Below are positions 54,733-63,024 of a DNA stretch of 64,000 nucleotides, piece by piece. The translations under genes were made by a program, and so were the position numbers. Below the pieces are notes generated by a model that was not told where the DNA came from, ran no database searches, and worked only from the letters and a program-made list of their open reading frames with translations. How positions within the stretch are numbered: position 1 is the first letter of the stretch; each line of letters begins with the position of its first letter. Origin of the DNA: Defluviicoccus sp046348835 (lineage in GTDB: Bacteria > Pseudomonadota > Alphaproteobacteria > Rhodospirillales > Defluviicoccaceae); NCBI GenBank assembly GCA_046348835.1, contig JAXMDM010000002.1, positions 248,001-312,000 on the forward strand, in the 5' to 3' direction.

Positions 54733-54804
54733 GGGGGTTTCGCTTTCCTGAAGTTGGGCAGTAATGGAGTCAGATCGTGAAGAACTTACCCCCGAGCGGC
54801 GACT

Positions 54805-55230
54805 TCAGCGCGCCTCCCAGGCCTGGACCTCGCTTTCGGAAAGGACTCCGTCGTGATTGGTGTCGGCGGCGTCGAAGTCGGCCATTCGGACGACCAGGAA
54901 CTCACGCAGCGTGACCTTGCCATCCTTGTTGGCATCGGCGCGGTCGAACAACCCGCGTTCGGCGACGACGACTTCTTGGACTTCGAGGACCCCGTCCTTG
55001 TTGGTGTCGGCGAGATAGAAGACGTCGAGCATCCGCTTTTCGTATTCGCCGCGGTCGATCCGGCCGTCATGGTTGGTATCGACGGCGGAGAAATCGGTGG
55101 TCGTCTGGGCATGGGCGACGGGCGTGCCCACCGCCACCGCCACCGACAACGCCCATACGCCCGGCACCATTGCCGCGGTAACCACCGCCGTCCGAGCGGC
55201 GCGGCGGAGTCCTGCCATTCTTTCGAACAT
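54805..55230 (-). CDS. exported calcium-binding protein with four EF-hands
   Basis: 141 aa. A signal peptide with hydrophobic core VWALSVAVAVGTP ends at AHA-Q (about residue 41). The mature protein is almost only EF-hand loops: DTNHDGRIDRGE (51-62), DTNKDGVLEVQE (75-86), DANKDGKVTLRE (99-110) and DTNHDGVLSESE (123-134), all with the canonical Asp/Asn at positions 1, 3, 5 and Glu at 12. It should bind four Ca2+ in the periplasm. The next genes on the strand are the two PQQ-propeller proteins, but a terminator separates them. Confidence 0.9.
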   Translation of the reverse strand: MFERMAGLRRAARTAVVTAAMVPGVWALSVAVAVGTPVAHAQTTTDFSAVDTNHDGRIDRGEYEKRMLDVFYLADTNKDGVLEVQEVVVAERGLFDRADANKDGKVTLREFLVVRMADFDAADTNHDGVLSESEVQAWEAR

Positions 55231-55286
55231 CCTCGCTCTCCCTCTCCCTTACCGCCGCCTGAGGCGGTCTCATTCGTCGATCCACC

Positions 55287-55781
55287 TTAGCTGACGATCT
55301 GCCAGGAGCCGTCGGGTTGCCGGCAGGCGGTTCCGTAACCCTTTTGCTGTTTACCCTCGATCGTCACCGTTTGCTCGAACTCGCGGCAGTATTGGCCGGA
55401 AGACTGCTGGAAGGTGCGTGTGGGCGTGACCGTGCCGGTATGGCCGGTGTCGGGGTTGGTCCATGTCTCCGTGGTCCCGGAGGGCGTCGTCTCCAGCGTT
55501 CGTTGAGTGGTCGCGGCAGCGGTCCGCTTGTCCTGGTCGTCCAGCACGCTACCGGCGGCGCCGCCGACGAGCCCGCCGAGGAGCACACCCGCAGCGATGC
55601 CGGTTCCGCCCGAGTGGGTTGCCGCACCGATGAGGCCACCGCCGGCCGCTCCGAGCGCGGCACCGATGCCGGTCTTCGGACCGAAGTCGGAGGTGCCGCC
55701 GCTTCCCGTGCAGCCACCGACGACGAGCGTCGATGCCGTCACTGCCGCGAGCAGGCCGCGCCGCGAATGGATCACAATCAT
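55287..55781 (-). CDS. glycine-zipper surface lipoprotein (17-kDa antigen-like)
   Basis: 164 aa from the ATG at 55781, preceded by AAGGAG. The lipobox VVGGC is followed by a glycine-zipper region (TGIGAALGAAGGGLIGAAT, GVLLGGLVGGAAGSVLD) and a C-terminal domain with YCREFEQTVTIEGKQQKGYGTACRQPDGSW. That C-terminal Cys...Cys-RQPDGSW pattern is the rickettsial 17-kDa surface antigen type, anchored in the outer membrane. Role unknown beyond the envelope. The 234 bases to the next gene on the + strand (55782-56015) hold nothing recognisable. Confidence 0.85.
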   Translation of the reverse strand: MIVIHSRRGLLAAVTASTLVVGGCTGSGGTSDFGPKTGIGAALGAAGGGLIGAATHSGGTGIAAGVLLGGLVGGAAGSVLDDQDKRTAAATTQRTLETTPSGTTETWTNPDTGHTGTVTPTRTFQQSSGQYCREFEQTVTIEGKQQKGYGTACRQPDGSWQIVS

Positions 55782-56015
55782 CACGTTCTCCTTGTCTTGT
55801 CTCAACGCCCCCGGGAATTACCCGAGGACGGCGCATTTCGCACGCCAATCCGGCTCCTGTCACCCGGGTTGCAAGGGAAAAGAATGCCCCGGCGCGCCGC
55901 CGCGGGCACACCGCACCGTCGCGGTTAACGGGATTGCGCCCGGCCGGCAGGAGCGGCACCCTCCGCCGCCCGGGGCACACCCTGGTGCCGCCGCCACGAC
56001 AAGCCGGGTTTTGTC

Positions 56016-56915
56016 ATGCTTTCTGTCGTCCATACCACCGAGTACGACTACGTTTGGCCGGTCACCCTGCACGAGCACCGGATGATGATCCGGCCGCGCG
56101 ACAGCCATGATTTGCGGCTGCTTTCGGCGGAACTGTCGACGCTGCCGGCGCCGAGGCAGATGCGATGGTACCACGATGTGTTCGGCAACTCCGTCGTCGT
56201 GGCGAGCTTCGATTCACCAACGGATCAACTGAGGATCACCAGCCGGCTCCTGCTGGAGACCTATGCCCCGGTCGTGGACCAGCCCCAGATTGCCGCCTAC
56301 GCCCGGGCCTACCCGTTCAGATATACGCCGGAAGAGCAGCGCGATCTCGGCAGCCTCGACGATCGCCAGTACGCCGACCCCGACTCGCGAATGGCCGACT
56401 GGGTGCGTGACGCCTACGCCTCGATCGCGGCCGGCGGCCGGATCCAGACCCTCGATCTGCTGTGCGGGCTGAACACCCATATCAACAGGACGATCAGCTA
56501 TCAGCCGCGCGACGTCGAAGGGACGCAAACGCCGAGCGAAACCCTCGCGCTGGGCTCCGGCAGCTGCCGCGATTTCGCCCTTCTGTTCATGGAAGCGGCG
56601 CGCCAACTGGGCCTTGCCGCCCGTTTCGTCACCGGTTACCTGGTCGACGCCATGGCCCTCGACCAAGGCGGGCTGACGCCCCGGGGCGGCGGTGCAACCC
56701 ACGCGTGGGCCCAGGTCTATGTCCCCGGTCTCGGCTGGGTCGAATTCGACCCGACCAATCAGATCGTCGGGTCCAATCAGTTGATCAGGGTGGCGGTTAC
56801 CCGTGACCCCTCCCAGGCGGTGCCCATTGCCGGCTCCTACACCGGCCCCGCCGGCGCTCTCTCGGCGATGCGGGTGAACGTTTCCGTCTCCGTCGTTGAC
56901 GATCTCCGTAGCTAA
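56016..56915 (+). CDS. transglutaminase-like cysteine protease family protein
   Basis: 299 aa, no signal peptide. The N-terminal domain (HTTEYDYVWPVTLHEHRMMIRPR) is the beta domain typical of bacterial transglutaminase-like proteins. The catalytic triad is readable as Cys184 in GSGSCRDFALLF, His229 in THAWAQVYVPGLGW and Asp245 in EFDPTN. Such genes often travel with alpha-E and circularly permuted ATP-grasp genes in a presumed peptide-ligase/protease system; those partners are absent here, so this is a stand-alone copy. Substrate unknown. Confidence 0.9.
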   Translation: MLSVVHTTEYDYVWPVTLHEHRMMIRPRDSHDLRLLSAELSTLPAPRQMRWYHDVFGNSVVVASFDSPTDQLRITSRLLLETYAPVVDQPQIAAYARAYPFRYTPEEQRDLGSLDDRQYADPDSRMADWVRDAYASIAAGGRIQTLDLLCGLNTHINRTISYQPRDVEGTQTPSETLALGSGSCRDFALLFMEAARQLGLAARFVTGYLVDAMALDQGGLTPRGGGATHAWAQVYVPGLGWVEFDPTNQIVGSNQLIRVAVTRDPSQAVPIAGSYTGPAGALSAMRVNVSVSVVDDLRS

Positions 56916-57062
56916 CGGCGGACCTCCTCCTCGTCGCCGCAGGTAAACCGCGCCAATTGCCGGCGATTCTCTTTCCATGGGTTACGGAACCATCTGGCAC
57001 CCTGGGTTGTTTTTGGCGTATGGTACTTGCAAGGTCTTTAGTGATCCGGGAGAAGAACAAGG

Positions 57063-57326
57063 ATGTTCGGGGCAAGACTTGCTGCGGTTGCGAACTTGCA
57101 AGGCGCATCTGCAGCAACTCCACAAGTAGAACAAGAATATGTTGTGGCGCGTGCGAGTGAAGAGCCGCGCCGATGGTGGCAACGGCTGTTTGCACCGGGG
57201 CCCCGCAGCAAGCCAGCGGCGGTTGCAGAAGAAGTAGAATACGAGCGTGCGGCGCCCGTCGAGCCGGATGAGCAGCGACCCCAACCGGTCCTGCGACTGG
57301 ATCCGGCTCGAGGGATTATCGAGTAG
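57063..57326 (+). CDS. small hypothetical protein upstream of the composite glycosyltransferase
   Basis: 87 aa. No recognised domain. The N-terminal third is neutral, the centre has RRWWQRLFAPGPRSK, and the C-terminus is acidic and proline-rich. GGGAGAAG lies upstream of the ATG and the next gene starts 45 bp after the stop. Codon choice is mixed in the first 30 codons (GTTGCGAACTTGCAAGGC). The pairing with the glycosyltransferase is the only clue to function. Confidence 0.5.
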   Translation: MFGARLAAVANLQGASAATPQVEQEYVVARASEEPRRWWQRLFAPGPRSKPAAVAEEVEYERAAPVEPDEQRPQPVLRLDPARGIIE

Positions 57327-57371
57327 CCGCTTCGTATCACCGCGTGCCGTTTTAGCTGCGAGGGTACAGCC

Positions 57372-58796
57372 ATGTACGTTCCCCAATCCTTGCCCTTCGT
57401 CGAACCGATGTTCGCCCTTTGGCGCGGTCGAAGCGGCCGGACTTACGAATTCGCCGTGCTCAACCCGGAGGGGTTGCGGATCGCCGCGCCGGTGGTGTTC
57501 GTACTCGCCCGGCAACGGGGCGGACACACCGAGGCCCTGTTCGTCGGCCACGCCGACCACCTGGGCGGCGATGATGGTCTGCGCGCGCGGTGGATCGCCG
57601 CCCGGGAGATGGGGATGACCCATGTCCACGCCAGCTTCGACGCCCTGTGGCAGCCGGCGCGGGTGGCCCAGGTGGAAGATTTGGTCGCCGCCCTGTCGCC
57701 GCCGCTCAATGCGGCGTCGGTGGCCGATGCCCCCGTACCCGCCCCGGACGCCGAAGTAACGGTCGACGCGTCGGTCGCGCCGGCGCCCGCCCCCAGCGCC
57801 AACGGCCCCCGAAACGGGCGCCACGCCGCGACCGTCCCCAATGGGGGCATGACCCTCGCCACGGATAGGGCGGCCGCCGCGATCGATCTTCCGCCCGCCC
57901 CACCGGTCGCGGGAGGTGGCGTGATGACGGTTCCCGTCGCGCAGCGGCGGACCGTCCTGCCGGCCGACCGGCTGTGGGCCATCGTCCGCGCCGCCGGCCG
58001 GGCGCTCGAAAGGCTCGTGACGCGCGGCCGCCGGGAGGAGGATACGGCCGAGGCGGAGAAGGCCTATCCGTACGTGCCGGCCCGGGCGCCGTCATTCGCT
58101 CCCGCATCTTCCACACCCGACCTGGTGGCCTCCGCCCGCAGCGCCCCCGCCTTCCAGCCGCCGGCGCTCAGCGAGGAACCCCCGTCTCTCGCCCCCGCCG
58201 ATGCCGCCTTCCCGGCCGATGCCGCAGCGCCCCGCAGGATCCAGGAGCCAGGATCAAAGGAGGCGGCGGGAGGAGAGGTGCAGCCGATGGAAGGCGCGCG
58301 CGCCAGGTTGGGGCTGCCGCTCGCCGCTCCCGTCATCCTCTTCGCCGGTCACATGGCCGAAACGTCCGGTATCGACATCCTCATCGACGCCATCATCACG
58401 GTGGCGGGGCGGAATCCGGATGCGTACTTCGTCCTTGTCGGCAGCGGTGACCGCCGGGATGCGGTGGAGGCGCGGATCGCGGCAGAACGGCTGGGTTCCC
58501 GTTGCCGCTTTCCCGGCGATCTGGATCGGAAGACCTGCCACGACTACCTCTGCGCCGCGGATTGCGTGGTGGTCCCGGCCCACGCGCAAGTCACCGACGG
58601 TTTCGCCGATGCGGCACTGGCCGCGCGCAAGCCGGTCCTGACCACGCATCAGGCGCAACTGTCGTCGGTTTCGCACGGTATCAACGGGCTCATCGCTTAC
58701 GACAACGCCAATTCCCTGGTCTGGGGCCTCAGCGAACTGCTCAGCATGCGTGCCGAGCATCGCGTTCTGTTCGAGGCTGCGGCCGGTGCGGGCTGA
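57372..58796 (+). CDS. composite glycosyltransferase (GT4-type C-terminal domain)
   Basis: 474 aa. Residues 1-110 form a compact domain I do not recognise (MFALWRGRSGRTYEFAVLNP, ALFVGHADHLGGDDGLRARW, AREMGMTHVHASF). A 200-residue Ala/Pro-rich linker follows. Residues 310-474 match the UDP/ADP-sugar-binding half of GT-B glycosyltransferases: GLPLAAPVILFAGHMAETSGIDILI, YFVLVGSGDRRDAVEARI, CAADCVVVPAHAQVTDGFADA and GINGLIAYDNANSLVWGL. The acceptor-binding half normally found N-terminal is lacking, so the enzyme may be inactive alone or regulatory. Adjacent to trehalose and glycogen genes. The stop lies inside a 15-bp tandem repeat. Confidence 0.75.
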   Translation: MYVPQSLPFVEPMFALWRGRSGRTYEFAVLNPEGLRIAAPVVFVLARQRGGHTEALFVGHADHLGGDDGLRARWIAAREMGMTHVHASFDALWQPARVAQVEDLVAALSPPLNAASVADAPVPAPDAEVTVDASVAPAPAPSANGPRNGRHAATVPNGGMTLATDRAAAAIDLPPAPPVAGGGVMTVPVAQRRTVLPADRLWAIVRAAGRALERLVTRGRREEDTAEAEKAYPYVPARAPSFAPASSTPDLVASARSAPAFQPPALSEEPPSLAPADAAFPADAAAPRRIQEPGSKEAAGGEVQPMEGARARLGLPLAAPVILFAGHMAETSGIDILIDAIITVAGRNPDAYFVLVGSGDRRDAVEARIAAERLGSRCRFPGDLDRKTCHDYLCAADCVVVPAHAQVTDGFADAALAARKPVLTTHQAQLSSVSHGINGLIAYDNANSLVWGLSELLSMRAEHRVLFEAAAGAG

Positions 58797-58829
58797 GGCG
58801 GTGCGGGCTGAGGCGGTGCCGGCTAAGGC
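58785..58829 (+). repeat. three tandem 15-bp repeats, each with an in-frame stop
   Basis: GGTGCGGGCTGAGGC occurs at 58785-58799 and 58800-58814, and a third copy with two changes (GGTGCCGGCTAAGGC) at 58815-58829. The unit is a multiple of three, so each copy carries a stop codon (TGA, TGA, TAA) in the frame of the glycosyltransferase, whose own stop is in the first copy. Confidence 0.8.
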
Positions 58830-58856
58830 CGCCGGTTCGGCCGACCGCGGCCGCGG

Positions 58857-59048
58857 TCAGTTCCGGTAGGGATCGGGTGCTGGCTTGCCGGGGGTCGTGC
58901 CGGGTTGATCCGGTAGTTGCTCGTAAGCGTGGATGGCTGCGTCGAGTTCCGCCAGTTCCGGCGACGCCTCGGCGGAATGGCCTTGTCCGCGCAGGCGGTT
59001 GGCTCGTTCGATGGCTTCGGCGTATTCGTGGCGATCGTTGATCCGCAT
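58857..59048 (-). CDS. small protein resembling the N-terminal part of HigA-type antitoxins
   Basis: 63 aa with GGAGC 8 bp before the ATG. The sequence INDRHEYAEAIERANRLRGQ...SPELAELDAAIHAYE follows the pattern of the N-terminal helical segment of HigA-like proteins (E-Y-x-x-A-x-x-x-x-x-x-L ... E-x-x-x-L-x-x-x-I-x-x-Y-E), but there is no helix-turn-helix domain and no toxin gene nearby. Located downstream of treS-mak on the same strand. A conserved small protein of unknown role is the safest reading. Confidence 0.55.
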   Translation of the reverse strand: MRINDRHEYAEAIERANRLRGQGHSAEASPELAELDAAIHAYEQLPDQPGTTPGKPAPDPYRN

Positions 59049-59116
59049 CGTCGGCGCTCCAGATCAGAAATTGACGTAACTCAGAAAAAACCGGGCGGGG
59101 ACTGGGTGTGGCCATA

Positions 59117-59150
59117 GGGCCGGCCATCGCCGCAACGGTGACGCCGGCCC
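59117..59150 (-). terminator. possible stem-loop after the trehalose synthase gene
   Basis: GGGCCGGC (59117-59124) pairs perfectly with GCCGGCCC (59143-59150) across an 18-base loop, just 4 bp after the gene's stop. No T-tract follows immediately. Confidence 0.35.
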
Positions 59151-59153
59151 GTT

Positions 59154-62100
59154 TCATCCTTCCGCCGCACCGACGAAGCCGGCAAGGCCGGCGATCGGGA
59201 CCGCCAGCCAATCGGGCCGGTTGCGGGCCTCGTAGCAGATCTCGTAAAGCGCCTTCTCGATAACGAAAAAGCGCACAAGACGATTGAATGCCAGCGGATC
59301 GGACGGGATCGACGGACAGTCGGCGACACCGGCCCGATAGCCGTCGAGCACCGCGGCGAGCGCCCGGTCCTTCCATCGTCGCACCGCGGCGGAGAGTTCC
59401 GCCTCGTCATCGGCATGCGTCTGGATCAGGGCGGCATGGCTGGCATAGTCATAGGAGCGGATGAGACCGGCCAGATCGCGCAGGGGCGAGTGCTTCTTGC
59501 GCCGCTCGGCGAGGGGACGTAGCGGCTCGCCTTCGAAGTCGAGGATGAAAAAATCATCATTGACGACGACGGTCTGGCCCAGATGAAAGTCACCCTGGTG
59601 GCGCGTTCGCAGCCCGAGGCCCGCCGCTTGCGCCGGCAGTGTCGCAAGCTCGAGCACGGCGCTCCATTCGCCCAGCAGCCGCTGCGCCGGTACGCTCGCC
59701 GCCGTGTCGGACTCGGCGGCGGCATGCAGGTGCTGATAGGCCTGGTTGGCGATTTCGCCCATCTGCTGCTTCCAGTGGCTCAGGTCGGTCTCGGTGATCG
59801 GCTCCGGATGGAACGACGGATCGTCCACCGCTAGCGCGAACGCCCGGTGCAGTTCGCCCAAGCGTTGCCCCAGATTGTGCGCAAGGACCCGATAGACGGG
59901 ATGGGTCGAGTCGGCCACATCTTCGGGGCCCGCGTTAAGTGTCAGCTCGCGAAGGTGCCGCTGCAGATAATCGAGGGTGAAACTCCAGCCGTCGCCCTGG
60001 TTGCGGACGAACTCCTGGAGGATACCACACGCCCATGTCTCGCCCGACGCAGCCACCAGTTCGACCGCGCCCAATGTCTGCGGCGTATGGGTGTAATGGG
60101 CCACATCGGTGAGGAAGCGCCCGATCTCGATCTCCGGGTGGATCCCGGGCTGAATGCGCCTCAGCAGCTTGAAGACCATGAGATCGCCGCCGATCCGCAA
60201 CGACGTGTTGCTCTGCTCGCCGGACATCCGTTCGATGCGAACGGCATCCAGATCCGGCGGACAGACGAACGCCGATGTGGTCGAGAACCGCAACTCGCCC
60301 CCGGCGTGGGTGGCAATGACCTTGTTTTCCGCGAACGCCGACAATATGCCGCGTGCGGTGCGCGGCGCACCCGGCGCGTCATAGACGACGCCGAGTTTCG
60401 CCCCTCGCCTGACCCGACCGAGCACGAACGGTTGCAGCAGGGTCATCGGGTCGCTGTCGCGGGTTTCCCAGCTCGATGTCAGGGGCAGCGCATAGCGCTG
60501 GGATTCGCCGGAGTCCAACTGGACATTGAGGAAGGCGACCAGGGTTTTTTCCAGGTCGTCGCCGAGGCACGCCCAGTCGGCGATATCCACCCGGACGATC
60601 CCCCGACCTTTGCCGCCGAACCAGCGCTGATTGGGAAGATAGGCGGCGACCGCTTGCCCCAGCATCTTTGCATGCACCGGGTTGAGGGCGAGCGTTTCCA
60701 CGTCGGGGGCGAGGATAAAGGTCTGGAACTCCGGCAACGGTGTTCCCTCCGGCGTATACCAGTTGGGTGCCTCCGCCTCCTCGGCCAGAAGCAGCCAATA
60801 GAAACCGTAGCCGGAGAGGGTGAGAAAGTACGGCAGCATCCCGATCGGCGGCAGCAGGCTCTTGTCGATCAGCTCGACCGGTATTCGTCCATTGAACTCC
60901 GACAGGTCGAGCTGTACCGACTGCACGGTCGGCGCCAGGTTGGCCACGCACAGAATGTATTCACCCTGGTAGTGGCGGAGAAAGGCGAGAACCTTACGAT
61001 TGCCGGGGCTGAGCAAAATCAGGTCGCCACGGCCGAAGGTGCGGTGACCGGCGCGCACTCTCAGCAACTGACGCATCCAGTTCAGCAGCGATGATGGCCG
61101 CCGCAGCTGCGATTCCACATTGGTCGACTGGTAGCCGTAGACCGCATCCATGAGCATCGGCAGCGCCAGTTGTTCCGGCTCCGCCCTGGAGAAGCCGCCG
61201 TTGCGGTCGGGGGACCACTGCATGGGCGTCCGCACGCCGTTGCGATCGCCGAGGAACACATTGTCTCCCATGCCGATCTCATCGCCGTAGTAGAGGATCG
61301 GTGTCCCCGGAATCGCCATCAACAGGGCGGTGAGCAGCATGATCTTGCGCCCATCGCCGTTCAAAAGCGGCGCCAGCCGGCGGCGGATGCCGAGGTTGAT
61401 GCGGGCGCGCTTATCGGCGGCGTAGAACTGCCACAGGTAATCCCGCTCCCGGTCGGTCACCATCTCCAGCGTCAATTCATCGTGATTGCGCAGGAAGGTC
61501 GCCCACTGGCAATCCGCCGGGATCTCGGGGGTCTGGCGCAAGATGTCGGTGATCGGATAGCGGTCCTCGCGCGCCAACGCCATGTACATGCGCGGCATCA
61601 GCGGGAAGTGGAAACACATGTGGCATTCGTCGCCGTCACCGAAATAGGCGCGCACGTCCTCCGGCCACTGGTTGGCCTCGGCGAGCAGCATGCGATCGGG
61701 ATAGTTGGCGTCGACCCAGGCGCGCAGCCGCTTCAGGATGGCGTGGGTCTCCGGTAGATTCTCGTTGTTGGTGCCCTCCCGCTCGCAGAGATAGGGCACG
61801 GCATCGAGTCGCAGCCCGTCGACCCCCATGTCGAACCAGAACTGCATGACTCGGGTCACCTCCTCGACCACCGCCGGGTTGTCGAAATTCAGATCCGGCT
61901 GGTGTGAGAAGAATCGGTGCCAATAATAAGCCCCCGCCACGGGGTCCCACGTCCAGTTCGAGGTCTCCGTATCGCAGAAGATGATGCGCGTCCCCTCGTA
62001 GCGGTTGAACGTGTCGCTCCACACGTAGAAATCGCGCTCCGCCGACCCCTCCGGGGCATGGCGGGCCCGCTGGAACCAGGGATGCTGGTCCGATGTGTGG

Positions 62101-62414
62101 TTGATGACCAGTTCGGTGATGACCCGCAGATTCCGCTTATGGGCCTCTTCTATAAACAATCGGCAATCATCAAGAACCCCATAGGAGGGGTTAACATCGA
62201 AATAATCAGAGATATCATAGCCATCATCGCGCAATGGGGAGGGATAAAATGGTAATAACCAAATTGCACTGACGCCCAAGCTTGAGATATAGTCAAGCTT
62301 GTCGATCACTCCCCGAAAATCGCCTATGCCGTCCGCATTGCTATCGAAGAATGACTTTAAGTGGAGCTGATAAATGACTGCATCCCTGTACCAACGAATA
62401 TCATCAGATGCCAC
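59154..62414 (-). CDS. treS: trehalose synthase / maltokinase fusion
   Basis: 1086 aa from a GTG at 62414 that has AGGGAG 6 bp upstream; an ATG at 62429 is the alternative. N-terminal half: GH13 trehalose synthase starting DDIRWYRDAVIYQLHLKSFFDSN-like, with VINHTSDQHPWF, the nucleophile region MGVDGLRLDAVPYL, LLAEANQWPE and FLRNHDELTLEM. C-terminal half: maltokinase with QRWFGGKGR, MVFKLLRRIQPGIHPE-type kinase lobe, and the catalytic segment HQGDFHLGQTVVVNDDFFILDFEGEP. The fusion converts trehalose to maltose and phosphorylates it to maltose 1-phosphate for GlgE. The first 90 or so codons are markedly AT-richer than the rest. Confidence 0.95.
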   Translation of the reverse strand: MASDDIRWYRDAVIYQLHLKSFFDSNADGIGDFRGVIDKLDYISSLGVSAIWLLPFYPSPLRDDGYDISDYFDVNPSYGVLDDCRLFIEEAHKRNLRVITELVINHTSDQHPWFQRARHAPEGSAERDFYVWSDTFNRYEGTRIIFCDTETSNWTWDPVAGAYYWHRFFSHQPDLNFDNPAVVEEVTRVMQFWFDMGVDGLRLDAVPYLCEREGTNNENLPETHAILKRLRAWVDANYPDRMLLAEANQWPEDVRAYFGDGDECHMCFHFPLMPRMYMALAREDRYPITDILRQTPEIPADCQWATFLRNHDELTLEMVTDRERDYLWQFYAADKRARINLGIRRRLAPLLNGDGRKIMLLTALLMAIPGTPILYYGDEIGMGDNVFLGDRNGVRTPMQWSPDRNGGFSRAEPEQLALPMLMDAVYGYQSTNVESQLRRPSSLLNWMRQLLRVRAGHRTFGRGDLILLSPGNRKVLAFLRHYQGEYILCVANLAPTVQSVQLDLSEFNGRIPVELIDKSLLPPIGMLPYFLTLSGYGFYWLLLAEEAEAPNWYTPEGTPLPEFQTFILAPDVETLALNPVHAKMLGQAVAAYLPNQRWFGGKGRGIVRVDIADWACLGDDLEKTLVAFLNVQLDSGESQRYALPLTSSWETRDSDPMTLLQPFVLGRVRRGAKLGVVYDAPGAPRTARGILSAFAENKVIATHAGGELRFSTTSAFVCPPDLDAVRIERMSGEQSNTSLRIGGDLMVFKLLRRIQPGIHPEIEIGRFLTDVAHYTHTPQTLGAVELVAASGETWACGILQEFVRNQGDGWSFTLDYLQRHLRELTLNAGPEDVADSTHPVYRVLAHNLGQRLGELHRAFALAVDDPSFHPEPITETDLSHWKQQMGEIANQAYQHLHAAAESDTAASVPAQRLLGEWSAVLELATLPAQAAGLGLRTRHQGDFHLGQTVVVNDDFFILDFEGEPLRPLAERRKKHSPLRDLAGLIRSYDYASHAALIQTHADDEAELSAAVRRWKDRALAAVLDGYRAGVADCPSIPSDPLAFNRLVRFFVIEKALYEICYEARNRPDWLAVPIAGLAGFVGAAEG

Positions 62415-62687
62415 GGGGCTCTCCCTCATTGCGAAGCGGGGCGCTGGTATTCCGAACAGCGGATCGATTGCGGCGGGACGAAGATTACATTTAGGGCATC
62501 CCCTTCTCCATACCAAGGCACCTTCGCGACGCAGTCGATTGCGTGTCGATCCTGCAAAGCATACAAGATCGTGGCGGTGCGAAGTTCCGGCACGTCCCGC
62601 CGGAACCTCTTTCGGTGGCCGCCGTTGAACAGCAGATGCGCACGGAGGGACGATCCCTAGGTAACGGACCGCAGGAGGAACAGCAGC
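62415..62687. other. divergent intergenic region treS-mak / glsB-like gene
   Basis: 273 bases between divergent genes. No convincing promoter pair, hairpin or gene is seen. Short open frames on both strands (for example 62361-62660 on +) have no family resemblance and overlap the treS start. Confidence 0.4.
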
Positions 62688-62951
62688 ATGGGCATTCTTT
62701 CATGGATCGTCTTCGGCCTGATTGCCGGAATGATCGCCAAGTTTCTGATGCCGGGTCGTGATCCCGGCGGCTTCATCGTCACCATTCTTCTCGGCATCGC
62801 CGGCGCGGTGGTCGGCGGCTTCATCGGCACGTCGCTGGGCTTCGGTGCCGTCGACGGCTTCAATTTCGGCAGCTTCATCATCGCCATTCTCGGGGCCATC
62901 GTGCTGCTGATCCTGTATCGTGTGGTGATCGGGCGCCGAACCTCCGCCTGA
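62688..62951 (+). CDS. GlsB/YeaQ/YmgE family small membrane protein
   Basis: 87 aa with three hydrophobic segments: ILSWIVFGLIAGMIAKFLMPG, GFIVTILLGIAGAVVGGFIG and FGSFIIAILGAIVLLILYRVV. MPGRDPGGFIVTILLGIAGA is the signature of the transglycosylase-associated (YeaQ) family, often stress-induced; the name does not mean the protein is an enzyme. GGAGGAACAGC precedes the ATG. A strong terminator follows. Confidence 0.93.
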   Translation: MGILSWIVFGLIAGMIAKFLMPGRDPGGFIVTILLGIAGAVVGGFIGTSLGFGAVDGFNFGSFIIAILGAIVLLILYRVVIGRRTSA

Positions 62952-62973
62952 TGGGGCCGCGACCCGACTGGAA

Positions 62974-63011
62974 GGGCCGGCAGGCGTAGGGCCTGCCGGC
63001 CCTTTGTCCTT
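62974..63011 (+). terminator. intrinsic terminator of the GlsB/YeaQ gene
   Basis: GGGCCGGCAGGC (62974-62985) and GCCTGCCGGCCC (62991-63002) form a perfect 12-bp stem with a five-base loop, followed by TTTGTCCTT. It separates the gene from glgC, which must then have its own promoter or read-through. Confidence 0.75.
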
Positions 63012-63024
63012 GCGGGAGATCTCG

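Larger units (their letters stand above)
54420..54804 (-). other. AT-rich upstream region of copy 2
   Basis: 385 bases without a gene. A markedly AT-rich stretch at about 54570-54610 is likely to contain the promoter. TATGCGCGAA (54611-54620) and GAAAATGGAC (54683-54692) match the copy 1 upstream region. The terminator of the EF-hand gene lies at 54696-54732. Confidence 0.5.

Noticed and set aside
57014..57031. Possible sigma-54 promoter TGGCGT...TTGCA before the 87-aa gene
   Set aside because: The spacing between GG and GC is 12 rather than the required 10 bases.
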